In this document: in pieces, positions 8,823-18,533 of the stretch
How positions within the stretch are numbered: position 1 is the stretch's first letter
Layout: the number at the start of each line of letters is the position of its first letter
NCBI GenBank assembly: GCA_021772915.1
Contig: JAJFLB010000055.1
Span: 16,401 to 80,400 of the forward strand
DNA: 64,000 nucleotides
Source of the DNA: Gammaproteobacteria bacterium
GTDB taxonomy: Bacteria > Pseudomonadota > Gammaproteobacteria > Xanthomonadales > SZUA-36
Reading direction: 5' to 3'
Made by a program: the position numbers and the translations under genes
Notes under the pieces: generated by a model
What the model saw: the letters and a program-made list of their open reading frames with translations, nothing else
Told to the model about the DNA's origin: nothing
The model's database searches: none

Positions 8823-11800
8823 TCAGTTAAAAGGCGCTGCCCGCGCGATCAACTTGTCCAGACCCTTCTCCTTGGGATTCAACGGGTCACCCGGGTGGAT
8901 ACATTCTGCCGGACAGGCCTCGGCGCCCATCACCAACTGTTTGAATGTCCCTGCCCTGACATCACCGATATAGGCCTGTTGGTCATCGTTGTAGATAAAC
9001 AGCTTCTCGTTGATCTTCAGGCAATCGTCACAGGAAGTGCAACGAATGCTGTCGATATAGGGTTCGTTGCCAAAATCATCCTCTTCTTCCTCGACGGATT
9101 CCGGCGTGGCCATGCTTTCGGCAACCACCTCGTCTGCGGCCGGTGCACCCGCAGGGGGTTCGGCTCCGTTTGTGAGGGCCATGGTGGCGGGAGCTGTGAA
9201 GGCAGGCCCGTCCCAGTTCTCCGCTTTTTCCAGTAACTGCGCCACGGTATCAGAGGCATTTGCACTCAACAGGCCTTTTGCAATCTGTCTTGCAATCAGC
9301 TGTGGATACTGAGTAGTCAGCTGGGTGATTTTTCCTTCGTACTCCGCCTTCAGGGCTTCAAGTTTTGCTTCCAATTGCTCACTGAGACCTTCACCGACTG
9401 CATCGCGCAGAAAGTCTGAAACATCGACACCCGCCAGCTCTTTCAACTGTGCCCAGTTGTGCAGACGCTCCTCGGCGAGGGCTGCAATTTCGTCCGAAAC
9501 GGACACCCTGCCAAGCTGTTTGTCCGCACCAACGGTGTAAATGAAGGCGGTTTGACCTTCACGCTCATCCTCTTCCAGCTCCAGGTATTCATGGAAAAGC
9601 AGTAAGTCACCGTCATCAACTACCGGCTTGAAATGACCCCGGAAACGCGCCTCTCCCAGAGCCCAGTCGGCTGTCGTGAGAGGCAGGGTCATTCTCTGTT
9701 CATCACCCTTGTCGTCCAGGTAGAGTAATTCATGGCTCGTCCACATCTCCAGTGGTGCAGGATTCCCCTCCAGGTCAAGACATTCAGAAAAAGTTGTACC
9801 CTGATCAGGGTCGAAGACGATATTGGGTACGGCGCGACTCTCCAGTGCGAGTCTTGCGGCGTCAGGGGCAGCAGCATCCGCAATCCCCCATTCTGGTGGG
9901 CAGGGCGTATTGAGAATAAATATGGAGGGCCGTCTGGCCTGCAAGCCCCGCAAAACATTCTTGATCAGGTGTGACGGTGTCGCCTGCGAGGATTGCACCA
10001 CAAAGGCACCCCGATGCGCCATTGCCAGCAAGGCGAGTTCCTTTCTGGTCTCCTCCTTTCCACGCTGGTCCGGACCAAACTCAGCCATGTCGGAAACCTG
10101 GCCCGTAAAGCCCGATGTACAGGCCTGCCCCCCGGTATTTGAATAAACCTGGGTATCCGCCACCACCACACGAACCGGTTTTCCGGAAGCCAGTACCCGG
10201 GACAGATTCTGGAATCCAATATCCATCATGGCGCCGTCACCACCCACCGCAAACAGGGGGGGACACAGGGTGAATTCATCATCCGTGAACTGCTGCCAGT
10301 CAAAATCCGAGAAAAACGTTTCATCGGTGGACGCATCATAAGACTCCGACAGGAGTTTCTCTGCCCGGCGTACCGTGATAAAGCCATCCGCCATTTTGCG
10401 CATGTGGCCTTCAAAAATACCCACGGCAACGGAAGGTGCATCCTGGAAAAGATGGTTTACCCAGGGAAATGGATAAGGATTATAGGGATAAGACGAACCC
10501 CACACTGAACTACAGCCCGTGGCATTGGTAAAACCAACATTTGCACGACCCCGACCACTCGGGCCGGATTCGTAGCGCCACTTGAGATCTTTCAGTGCCT
10601 GAATGGTTTCGTGGATCAGATGCACCGTCTCCTTGTCTGCTTCGGCGACCGGCATGGAAAGGTCTCCCGGACCGGTTGAGACCGTCGCCAAATCGGTCTC
10701 CGATATCAACAAGGCGCGTGCCTTTGCGTCCAACTCGTCGATCAGACGTGCCAGGTCTTTTATATGGTGCTCCACCCGCGGAGCCATAAATGCGTTCACA
10801 GCGGACAGAATGAGGTGAATTGTCGTTTTCTCACCACAGCCCATACACGCACCGTCACCACCAACCATCGACAGGTAGTTGCTCTGCTTGAGTAACAGTG
10901 ACGACAGGACACCGATGCCTTCATCCAGGCTTGAAATCTTGATGTACTGGTCATCGGTTTCTGGCAGGTTTTTCCAGAGTTTCCAGTTGGCTTCAAGTGT
11001 CTCCTGAAGTTCGTCCGTCTGACGCACACTCAGCAAGGCACCATCGGTACAAACCGCCACGCAAATATCACAGCCCTTACAGGTTTCCGGGTTGATCGTG
11101 ATCGAAAGCAATCCGCCAGTGCCCTTCTTTTTGCTCTCGGGCAAGTCGAAGAAAGGTTGTGTTTTGGCCAATGGAAAGTCAGCCAGGGCCGCGTAGACCA
11201 GGTTGTACTGTGCATCGACTTCGGCACGTCGCTCGGCATCCCAGTTGGATTTACCGGCAACTATCTCATAGGACTGAGCCAGCACGGCTCCGTAAGTCTT
11301 GAAAGTTCCGCTGGCAATGATCTTGCGTGACTCTTTGCCGAGGTGCCTGATGATTTGAAAAAACCGGGTGAGTGGCTTTTGAGGTGAAGAAACGGTTGCA
11401 ATGGCCGCTTCCAGTACTTCTTCAACCGTATTGACGACACCCGGGATGGCGGAGTCCGGGCATTGTGTCCAGCACTTACTGCAACCCGTGCACTTATCGG
11501 CTATAAACTCGGGCACATTGAAACGCACAGCCGACATATCCCGCATACTTGATGTTGCCGCTGGCATGGCACTAATCGCCGTGAAGGGATCAGCAATCAC
11601 ATCCCTGCCGGTCTTGTATTGCGCGCACACCTGGTTCCAGAAGTCACCCTGATTGCCAACCCCGGTGGCTGCGTTGACACCTGCCATCGCGTGAGGAATC
11701 AACGGCAGCAACTCTTCCTGCCCGTCATCTTCCAGATCGGTAAGATCGAGTGCCTGGACTTCGTCAAAACCCCGTGTAATGACCCGAATATTGTCCCCTA

Positions 11801-13841
11801 CGACCCCTTCACCCAGATGACCAAACTTTTTGGTCAACTGCTTGAGAATCCCTTCGAATAAGCGTTCGCGTGAAAGTCCATGGGTTTTCATTAGCGGAGC
11901 CGCATTGAAAAAAGCACCCATGAAGGCCACACCCTGCATCCGAAAACGCAGTTCGGCCTTTGAAGCTTCCGACAGCGCAATGCTAAACCCGTCTACGGAA
12001 AAGACCTTGATTTTCTTTTTGCGGATCGTGCGTTGCGCCGTTTGCGGGAAACTGTTCCACAATTCATTACCTGTTAGTTCGCTCTGAATAATGAACACAC
12101 CCTCATCACACAACCCTGCCAGCGGGTCTGAATGTAAAAACACGTTGGGGTCGGGAGAGAGCACAACACTGACATGCTTGAGTTCGCAATTCAGACGCAA
12201 GGGCTCCTGCGACAACATCGCATAGAAGGTTGTGGGTTGACCCTTCTTTTCTGAGCCGTATTTGGGGTTCGCCTTGATATGCAGACCCAGCAACTCAGCA
12301 GCCGTCATCGCCAGGTTCTTACCCATGGTGATTGCACCCCAGCCGCCGACCGAGTGAATTCTAAGTTCTACCGTGTCCTCCGGAAAAAGATTCAGATCGC
12401 CGGCTGAGGGAAGCGCCAGCTCGGCCACCTGCGGATAATCGGCAAGGATTTTCTCCTGCCAGATCTGCATTTTTGGAAGCGGTGTATCCTGCTGAATAAA
12501 GTCTATACCGAGGTAGAACTGACGTTGTTTGCGACCATCTGCGAGCATATTGTCTACGGCTGCGACAACATTTCCGGGCTGCAGGTCCCGGCTTCCCAGA
12601 CCAAAACAGCCGGAGTAAAAATCAGGTACCTGGTCACCACTGAGCGCCGCCAGGCCGGCGTATGGAAGACTGTCGGTAGCACCCCCATTGGTAGCACGCC
12701 CATTTTCGACTGCCTGCGCCATCGCTGAGCGAATCTCACGAATCATGGGTAATTCAACCGCCATGGGCTGGTCGGTGCGTTCAAGCACGACCACACCCTG
12801 CTTGCCTGCCAGCATTCTTGAGACCAGGTCCGCCGGGAACGGACGAAACATGACCAGGTCAAGCACGCCCACCTTCAGGCCACGTTTTTCACGCAGGTAA
12901 TCCGCCACCACCTCGGCATTGCATATCACCGAGCCCTGCCCAACGATGACATACTCCGCATCGTCCAGACGATATCCCAAAGCACGGTCGTATTTGCGTC
13001 CGGAGAGTTCTTCAAACTCTGCGCAGGCCTGATTGGTCAATGCGGCAATATGGTCAAAGTAGAAAGGTCTCTGCGCGGCCACGCCCTGTGCATAACTTTC
13101 CTGATTTTGCACGACACCCAACATCGCCGGATAATCAAAGTTGTACAGCTCAGGGATACGCCGCCGGCGCTCGCCAAAAACAGCACGTTGTGCCCCGGTG
13201 GGTGAGTCAATCATGTCCGCCGGATCACCCAGGTACTCGCAAATCAATGCTCGCTCAGGTTCATAGAATGATTCAATCACGTGGGAGGTCAGGAAACCGT
13301 CCTGTGCACATATCCCGGGGTTGAGGGAAAGCTCTGCTACACGATGCGCAATCAGATTCAGGTCGGCAACGCTTTGCACATCCTTCGCAAAAAGCTGAAA
13401 AAAGCCGGTATCGTCAATAGCATGGTAATCGTCGTGTCCTGCGTGCACATTGAGTGAGTGTTTGGTCATGGCACGGCAAGCGACGTTGAGAACATAGGTC
13501 AATCGCTTGCCCACGGCCGCGTATAACGATTCGTGCATGTACGCGATACCCTGGCCACTGGAGAAATTGGTCGAGCGTAGTCCAACCATGCTCATCCCCG
13601 CGGTTACACCAGCAGCGGCATGTTCTCCTTCGGGTTCAAAAAATATCAGGTTACGTCCGTTTACATTCTTCTCACCCCGGGCAACCGCCATTGCCCAACC
13701 TTCCCCCATTTGCGTGGAAGGCGTAATCGGATAGGCACCGGCCGCTTCACTCGCAGCGGTCTCCATTGAGACAACCGCCGCGCTCCCATCCTCTGTTTTT
13801 AGCAGCCCGGGGTACTTGGCCTGGCTTTTTCCCTGTTTCAT
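8823..13841 (-). CDS. Giant pyruvate:ferredoxin (flavodoxin) oxidoreductase-type 2-oxoacid oxidoreductase
   Basis: 1672 residues against about 1170-1200 for ordinary NifJ. Order: thiamine-PP alpha domain with YPITPSTQMGE (about 37); central gamma/CoA region with HSVGGWGAITMGKNLA; a first 4Fe-4S site CTGCSKCWTQCPD (about 783); a long spacer; a second site CKGCDICVAVC (about 922); the TPP beta domain with CMGCGEK (about 1002), VGGDGAMMDIGFQNLSRV (about 1200) and SNTGGQ; a Glu/Lys-rich linker; and an extra C-terminal ferredoxin-like domain, CTSCDDC ... ACPAEC (about 1602-1650). It oxidises a 2-oxoacid with CoA and passes electrons to ferredoxin, presumably into Rnf. Where PFORs usually have an Arg just before QTG in the substrate pocket, this reads HAIDDTG, so pyruvate is not assured. 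Its start overlaps the rnfB stop by 4 nt. Confidence 0.9.
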   Translation of the reverse strand: MKQGKSQAKYPGLLKTEDGSAAVVSMETAASEAAGAYPITPSTQMGEGWAMAVARGEKNVNGRNLIFFEPEGEHAAAGVTAGMSMVGLRSTNFSSGQGIAYMHESLYAAVGKRLTYVLNVACRAMTKHSLNVHAGHDDYHAIDDTGFFQLFAKDVQSVADLNLIAHRVAELSLNPGICAQDGFLTSHVIESFYEPERALICEYLGDPADMIDSPTGAQRAVFGERRRRIPELYNFDYPAMLGVVQNQESYAQGVAAQRPFYFDHIAALTNQACAEFEELSGRKYDRALGYRLDDAEYVIVGQGSVICNAEVVADYLREKRGLKVGVLDLVMFRPFPADLVSRMLAGKQGVVVLERTDQPMAVELPMIREIRSAMAQAVENGRATNGGATDSLPYAGLAALSGDQVPDFYSGCFGLGSRDLQPGNVVAAVDNMLADGRKQRQFYLGIDFIQQDTPLPKMQIWQEKILADYPQVAELALPSAGDLNLFPEDTVELRIHSVGGWGAITMGKNLAMTAAELLGLHIKANPKYGSEKKGQPTTFYAMLSQEPLRLNCELKHVSVVLSPDPNVFLHSDPLAGLCDEGVFIIQSELTGNELWNSFPQTAQRTIRKKKIKVFSVDGFSIALSEASKAELRFRMQGVAFMGAFFNAAPLMKTHGLSRERLFEGILKQLTKKFGHLGEGVVGDNIRVITRGFDEVQALDLTDLEDDGQEELLPLIPHAMAGVNAATGVGNQGDFWNQVCAQYKTGRDVIADPFTAISAMPAATSSMRDMSAVRFNVPEFIADKCTGCSKCWTQCPDSAIPGVVNTVEEVLEAAIATVSSPQKPLTRFFQIIRHLGKESRKIIASGTFKTYGAVLAQSYEIVAGKSNWDAERRAEVDAQYNLVYAALADFPLAKTQPFFDLPESKKKGTGGLLSITINPETCKGCDICVAVCTDGALLSVRQTDELQETLEANWKLWKNLPETDDQYIKISSLDEGIGVLSSLLLKQSNYLSMVGGDGACMGCGEKTTIHLILSAVNAFMAPRVEHHIKDLARLIDELDAKARALLISETDLATVSTGPGDLSMPVAEADKETVHLIHETIQALKDLKWRYESGPSGRGRANVGFTNATGCSSVWGSSYPYNPYPFPWVNHLFQDAPSVAVGIFEGHMRKMADGFITVRRAEKLLSESYDASTDETFFSDFDWQQFTDDEFTLCPPLFAVGGDGAMMDIGFQNLSRVLASGKPVRVVVADTQVYSNTGGQACTSGFTGQVSDMAEFGPDQRGKEETRKELALLAMAHRGAFVVQSSQATPSHLIKNVLRGLQARRPSIFILNTPCPPEWGIADAAAPDAARLALESRAVPNIVFDPDQGTTFSECLDLEGNPAPLEMWTSHELLYLDDKGDEQRMTLPLTTADWALGEARFRGHFKPVVDDGDLLLFHEYLELEEDEREGQTAFIYTVGADKQLGRVSVSDEIAALAEERLHNWAQLKELAGVDVSDFLRDAVGEGLSEQLEAKLEALKAEYEGKITQLTTQYPQLIARQIAKGLLSANASDTVAQLLEKAENWDGPAFTAPATMALTNGAEPPAGAPAADEVVAESMATPESVEEEEDDFGNEPYIDSIRCTSCDDCLKINEKLFIYNDDQQAYIGDVRAGTFKQLVMGAEACPAECIHPGDPLNPKEKGLDKLIARAAPFN

Positions 13842-14716
13842 GCTACTTGCTTCTCCTGCTCCAGGACCCTGCCGGTCTTGACCGATCCTGGTGAGCTTTC
13901 CTTAAACTGCTGTCCTTCAACCCACACAATCGCATTGGTCGGACAACGTGTTAGCGCTTGCGGACTGGTCAGGGAGTTTTTTTCATAATCGATAACCGCC
14001 AGGTCATTTTGAATTTCTATGACACCTGGCTCTGAATCTGCAACACACTTGTTGCAGGCATTACACGCCACTTTGCACAGGTCTTCTGCGGCATTCCCAT
14101 TGAGCAGGTTCCTGCACTGTACGATCAACTTCTGGTCCATGGGCATCAACACAAACAGATCATTGGGGCAAGTCTCAACACAGTCGCTACAGGCTGTACA
14201 GCGCTCGGGCACAACCACGGGCAAACCGTTTTCATTCATATAAATTGCATCGAGAAGACAGGACGACTCACAATCAGCAAGGCTCAGGCACCCCCAGGTA
14301 CACCCTTTGCCGCCGCCTGCAACCGCTGCCGCTGCCTTGCAGGTTGCATACCCCGCGTAATCCGAATGTTGCACGGCCTCCTCATATCCACCTGCGCACA
14401 GTAAACGGGCCACGCGTTTGTTGGCTGCACCGGCATTAACACCCAGGTAGCTTGCGACATCGTCAATATCATCAACACCCATCACGGTACAGCCTGAAGG
14501 TTCCTGCTTTCCTGAAACCACAGCTTCAGCAAATGCCCGGCAGCCCGGGACACCGCAAGCGCCACAGTTCGTTCCCGGCAACAACTCGTCCACCGCATCT
14601 ATACGGGGGTCTTCCCACACCTTGAATTTTTTGTTCACCAACGCGATCAGGAAGCCAAAGAAAAGCCCCACGCTTCCGAGGATCAGGGCTGAATCTATAA
14701 TGGGACTACCGCTCAT
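13838..14716 (-). CDS. rnfB: Rnf complex ferredoxin subunit RnfB (long form)
   Basis: 292 residues; E. coli RsxB has about 190. An N-terminal membrane anchor (about 8-27) is followed by the 4Fe-4S domain CGACGVPGCRAFAEAV...SGC and two or more ferredoxin-type sites (CTACSDCVETCP about 174; CNACNKC about 222; CPTNAI near 258). Extra cysteines also lie at CTWGCLSLADCESSC. It accepts electrons from reduced ferredoxin and passes them into the Rnf complex. It lies 37 nt after the unknown 320-aa gene and overlaps the giant oxidoreductase, an arrangement that suggests co-production of donor enzyme and acceptor subunit. Confidence 0.93.
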   Translation of the reverse strand: MSGSPIIDSALILGSVGLFFGFLIALVNKKFKVWEDPRIDAVDELLPGTNCGACGVPGCRAFAEAVVSGKQEPSGCTVMGVDDIDDVASYLGVNAGAANKRVARLLCAGGYEEAVQHSDYAGYATCKAAAAVAGGGKGCTWGCLSLADCESSCLLDAIYMNENGLPVVVPERCTACSDCVETCPNDLFVLMPMDQKLIVQCRNLLNGNAAEDLCKVACNACNKCVADSEPGVIEIQNDLAVIDYEKNSLTSPQALTRCPTNAIVWVEGQQFKESSPGSVKTGRVLEQEKQVA

Positions 14717-14753
14717 GCATATTCCCTAAGTTCAATACAACCTTATTGGACCA

Positions 14754-15716
14754 CTATGCTGACAGATTGGTTTGACTTAACAACCAGGCCGACAACTTGC
14801 CCGCCGGATCCGAGGCTGTTTCATCCGAACCCGCAGGGTTTCTGGCCAGACTTTCCAGCAGGGCGCAATCTTCCGCCTGTTGCGCCGCGCTAATTCCACC
14901 AATGGCCCGGTTGTTGGTCTCCTTCGGAAACTCCAGGACCACGAAACGTTCATGCGTGCTGGCGCCTGCGGCTGGATCATGCACAAAACTCACCGCGGTC
15001 TGCGGTAGTAATGCCGCCACGGCCATACCATCAAATCCCGCAAAGGCCTCCAACGCAGCCTCGCCGGTTTCCTGCTGCACAAACACACCCGGAGAAACCA
15101 CCCGCGCAAGCCCGGCGGCCGGTGCGTCGCCTGTCACGTTAAAGACAAACTTGGTCTTGGCGTCAAGAAAGCTCACGATCGGCGCGGGTTTAAAGTCCGC
15201 CCCCGCCAGTTCGATCACCAGGGCGGGTGCCAGTGCGCGCTCTGAGCTACTCCATTTGGTGAAAGGAAACTTCTCCAGCATGTCTGCGTGCAGGTCTTCC
15301 CGATACTCGCCGCGCCGCGCCAGCTCAATGACCCTGGCGGCTGCAAAAGCCCGGCCAATTACTGCAAGCCGGTTGGCAACTTTGTATGCCAGGCCCTTGC
15401 CCTTTTTGATCCGTACAACAAACAGGTCATCCCCAGCTTCGAGCAATGAAACCAGCACTTGATGTGCAGCCCTAATCGGAGCTTCGACGGCACCATCAAC
15501 GGCCGCTGCCTTGGGCGCAAAGGCGGCGAATCTCTCAATGTCCACCTTGCCCTGGGCAAAAAGCCCCAGCGCGACGGACTGATCGTCCTCGGCATTCCCC
15601 GAACCTGCCAACAAACCGCGCACCTGGTTTGCGGTAACGGCCAATGCAGAATGAAACAGTTCTATACGCGGTCGAACTGCATCCAGGGCACAAGCCTTGC
15701 GTTGTTCAGACGCCAT
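14754..15716 (-). CDS. Unknown Ala-rich protein between korB and rnfB
   Basis: About 320 residues from ATG at 15716 (MASEQRKACALDAVRPR), overlapping the korB stop by 11 nt. I do not recognise a family. It is soluble-looking, with no signal peptide, no membrane segment and no clustered cysteines, and it is rich in Ala. The N-terminal half is predicted helical (PRIELFHSALAVTANQVRGLLAG; VIGRAFAAARVIELARRGEY); the C-terminal half has short beta-like stretches (FVFNVTGDAP, FVHDPAAGASTHERFVVLEF). Being locked by overlap into an operon with Kor and Rnf genes, it may be an assembly, scaffolding or regulatory factor of that electron path, but the sequence gives no direct evidence. Confidence 0.75.
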   Translation of the reverse strand: MASEQRKACALDAVRPRIELFHSALAVTANQVRGLLAGSGNAEDDQSVALGLFAQGKVDIERFAAFAPKAAAVDGAVEAPIRAAHQVLVSLLEAGDDLFVVRIKKGKGLAYKVANRLAVIGRAFAAARVIELARRGEYREDLHADMLEKFPFTKWSSSERALAPALVIELAGADFKPAPIVSFLDAKTKFVFNVTGDAPAAGLARVVSPGVFVQQETGEAALEAFAGFDGMAVAALLPQTAVSFVHDPAAGASTHERFVVLEFPKETNNRAIGGISAAQQAEDCALLESLARNPAGSDETASDPAGKLSAWLLSQTNLSA

Positions 15717-16659
15717 AGCGGTCAAACTCCTTTTCCAACTTGTTAATTTTCTCTTCTGCCGAAACAGGACTCACTGCCCGAATCTCGTCGTACACGGGAA
15801 AACTGTCATCCTTAAAGAAGATACCCAGACGCAACAGGTCAGATCGCTGTGCCAACGCACGTGCCTCATCAAGGTCTTTTGGATTATGCTCGCGGCGTGC
15901 CTTGAAGAGCTTTTCTAACCCGGGCGCATCCACACCATCTGCATGAACCAGCAACTCGACATGGTCCGGATTCTTTATCGCGTCATCAAACACATCCGGG
16001 GTGAACTTGGGGCAACGTTGCAGGATGCGGATAAAGGAAAAACCATTATGGTCATAGGCTGCCTGTAGGGTGGCATAAAGATGTGCTGGTACCCAGTCAG
16101 CGGTTTGTGCAACAAACGAGGCATTTGAAACACCCAGTGTTGCCTGTAAAGGATCCAGCGCCGGCAATACCGAACCCCGCGGGGAGGTATTGGAAGCATA
16201 ACCCTCCGGGGTGGTCGGAGAGGTTTGATTCTTGGTTAGTCCATAGATGTTGTTATCCAGCAACAAAACGGTCATGTTCGGGTTGTAACGCGTGGCGTGA
16301 ATCCAATGACCGGCACCGATGGAAGTACAGTCGCCGTCACCCATCACCACAAAAACATCCAGTTCGGGCCGTGCGAGTTTCAGCCCCGTTGCAATCGGCA
16401 ACGCCCGACCGTGAATCCCGTGAAAACCATAAGCATTGACATAATGTGGGAAACGACTTGAGCAGCCGATACCCGACACAAATGCCATTTTTTCAGGTTG
16501 AAGTTGTTCCTTGGCCAATAGTCGTTTGACCGCGTTGAGGGCACCAAAGTCACCACAACCGGCACACCACTTGCCGACACGGGTCTGATAATCATCCGCC
16601 TCAAGACACTTGGACTCGTCGAATTCACAATCCAGGAGGGAAACCGCAATGCTGCTCAT
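15706..16659 (-). CDS. korB: 2-oxoacid:ferredoxin oxidoreductase beta subunit KorB
   Basis: 317 residues. It contains VGKWCAGCGDFGALNAVKRLL with the Fe-S ligand cysteines of the WCxGCG motif, GIGCSSRFPHYVNAYGFHGIHGRALPIATG and the thiamine-PP/Mg motif GDGDCTSIGAGHWIHATRYN ... NNIYGLTKNQTSPTT. These are the marks of two-subunit 2-oxoglutarate (or related 2-oxoacid):ferredoxin oxidoreductases. It pairs with KorA, whose stop it overlaps by 4 nt. With CoA the pair converts 2-oxoacid to acyl-CoA and reduces ferredoxin, reversibly in organisms that fix CO2 by the reductive TCA cycle. The exact substrate is inferred. Confidence 0.93.
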   Translation of the reverse strand: MSSIAVSLLDCEFDESKCLEADDYQTRVGKWCAGCGDFGALNAVKRLLAKEQLQPEKMAFVSGIGCSSRFPHYVNAYGFHGIHGRALPIATGLKLARPELDVFVVMGDGDCTSIGAGHWIHATRYNPNMTVLLLDNNIYGLTKNQTSPTTPEGYASNTSPRGSVLPALDPLQATLGVSNASFVAQTADWVPAHLYATLQAAYDHNGFSFIRILQRCPKFTPDVFDDAIKNPDHVELLVHADGVDAPGLEKLFKARREHNPKDLDEARALAQRSDLLRLGIFFKDDSFPVYDEIRAVSPVSAEEKINKLEKEFDRYGV

Positions 16660-18533
16660 TTGGAAACTCCTATCTCAATGTTCTTGACAATTGAGTTGTA
16701 AATGTCCTTTGGTCGTAGCGGCTGTCCGGGACAACTCGTCCAACAGTCAATATCAATCAGGGTATGCGCACGCAACAGCCAGGCAAGCTGGCCATAACGA
16801 CGTGTTTCTTCGGTAATGTACGGATCGCCGACGGTATCGGAATAGTTGATTTCCACTGTCATCACCTTTTTGAACCGGCCAAAAATCTTTTTTAAATCCG
16901 GCTCAAGTGGTGAGAGGAAAGTCAGCTGACAGGAAGAGACCTTGCATTCTTCTGCGCGGACACGATCCACGGCCTCTTCAATGGCACCCTGAGTTGAACC
17001 CCAGCCCACCACCAGAAGATCACCTTTTTCATCACCATAAACCGGCGGGGGCATGAGCGTGGACTGGAAAACAGCCAATTTCCGGCTCCGCATCTTGCAA
17101 CCACGCTCATTGCTCTCGGGGTCATAGGAAACCCGGCTTTCTTCATCATGTGCCAGTCCCGTCACCGTGTGCTGACCGCTGGGGGTACCGGGGATGACCC
17201 GTCTGGACATACCGGTTTCAGGGTCCCAGTCATACGGCCGCAGACCTTCAGGTAATGGCGACACATCAACTGGATTCTGTTGCCAGCGGGCATCGAAATC
17301 GGGGCGTGTAAACTGTTGCACCCCCGAGGCCAGATTGGCATCAGTCAGAACAATCACCAGGCATCGGAATGTCTCGGCAATACGGCGTGCCGTAATCATG
17401 GAGTGAAAACAGTCTTCAATGGACCGTGGCGCAAGCACTACACGTGGTGCATCACCTGGTTGCGCATATAGCGCTGCCAGCAGATCAGATTGCTCTACCT
17501 TCGTTGGTAAACCGGTCGAAGGCCCGCCACGCTGAACATCAAGCACAACCAGCGGTATTTCGACCATGACCGCGAGGGCCAAAAACTCTGTCTTGAGCGC
17601 CATGCCGGGTCCCGAGGTCACCGTCAGAGCCACCTTGCCACCGTAAGACGCACCCAGTGCGACACCCGCAGCCGCGATCTCATCTTCCGCCTGGTGCACC
17701 ATGCCACCATAATTTTCAAAAATGTCAGACAGCTCGTGTGAGACAGAGGTCGCCGGTGTGATCGGATACATGGCACATATTTCCATGCCGGCTGCAATTG
17801 CACCGAGCGCCGCCGCCTGGTTGCCGTTCATCACGACCCGCGCTTCCTGCGCTACAACTGATTCAATCTCAAACTGAAAACCCAGGTTCTTACGGGCCCA
17901 GGCGATACCGTGTTTAACCAACTCCACGTTGATCTCGGTCACACTGGCTGCTTTGTGCCGAAAAATATGCCCAATCTGTTTCTCGACAACAGCCAAATCA
18001 CGCTGGTATATTTCTGTCAGCAACCCCAGTGCAAACATGTTCTTCCCAAGCTGCGGGTTATCAACGAGCTTGAGTGTCTCTTCCTCAATGGGTACCTGGA
18101 TGAAGCGGTAATTCTTGGAAGACATTTCTTCCATCGCTTTTGCATAGTTGTCACGGACCGCTTCGTCTTCATGATTCTCCCAGGCGCTTTCCTGAAGAAT
18201 GATGCAATTGTCATCAAAAGACCCCAGACGATGGCGTGAAAGACATACCTGCTCATTAAAGGCGACCGCCAGCTTCGACTGGTCCCCCCAGTTGCTCACA
18301 CGTTCCGTTCCAAAGCGAATGATGTTCCCTGAGGTGCTGGTTACGGTGTGATGTGGGGGCTCGATCTCGGCTGGAATGATCTCAACGGTCCAGACGCCAT
18401 TGCCCATCTTGGCACAGGTTTGCCCAAAGATTTGCGCACACTTTTGCGCACCTTCACCCGAGTTGGTGATGATCTCAACAGTGTGCTCAGGAACTCTGGT
18501 AATGTTCGTCTTGCTACTGGCCTTCTTGCTCAC
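16656..18533 (-). CDS. korA: 2-oxoacid:ferredoxin oxidoreductase alpha subunit KorA (gamma-alpha fusion)
   Basis: About 625 residues. The N-terminal gamma domain (EIITNSGEGAQKCAQIFGQTCAK..., about 17-190) is fused to an alpha domain with MNGNQAAALGAIAAGMEICAMYPITPATSVSHEL, QAEDEIAAAGVALGASYGGKVALTVTSGPGMALK and QRGGPSTGLPTKVEQSDL, as in KorA. GTG at 18533 is preferred over TTG at 18569 because GGGAG lies about 10 nt upstream. It is the first gene of the 15-kb run, and an FNR-like palindrome lies about 240 bp upstream at 18771. Confidence 0.92.
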   Translation of the reverse strand: MSKKASSKTNITRVPEHTVEIITNSGEGAQKCAQIFGQTCAKMGNGVWTVEIIPAEIEPPHHTVTSTSGNIIRFGTERVSNWGDQSKLAVAFNEQVCLSRHRLGSFDDNCIILQESAWENHEDEAVRDNYAKAMEEMSSKNYRFIQVPIEEETLKLVDNPQLGKNMFALGLLTEIYQRDLAVVEKQIGHIFRHKAASVTEINVELVKHGIAWARKNLGFQFEIESVVAQEARVVMNGNQAAALGAIAAGMEICAMYPITPATSVSHELSDIFENYGGMVHQAEDEIAAAGVALGASYGGKVALTVTSGPGMALKTEFLALAVMVEIPLVVLDVQRGGPSTGLPTKVEQSDLLAALYAQPGDAPRVVLAPRSIEDCFHSMITARRIAETFRCLVIVLTDANLASGVQQFTRPDFDARWQQNPVDVSPLPEGLRPYDWDPETGMSRRVIPGTPSGQHTVTGLAHDEESRVSYDPESNERGCKMRSRKLAVFQSTLMPPPVYGDEKGDLLVVGWGSTQGAIEEAVDRVRAEECKVSSCQLTFLSPLEPDLKKIFGRFKKVMTVEINYSDTVGDPYITEETRRYGQLAWLLRAHTLIDIDCWTSCPGQPLRPKDIYNSIVKNIEIGVSK

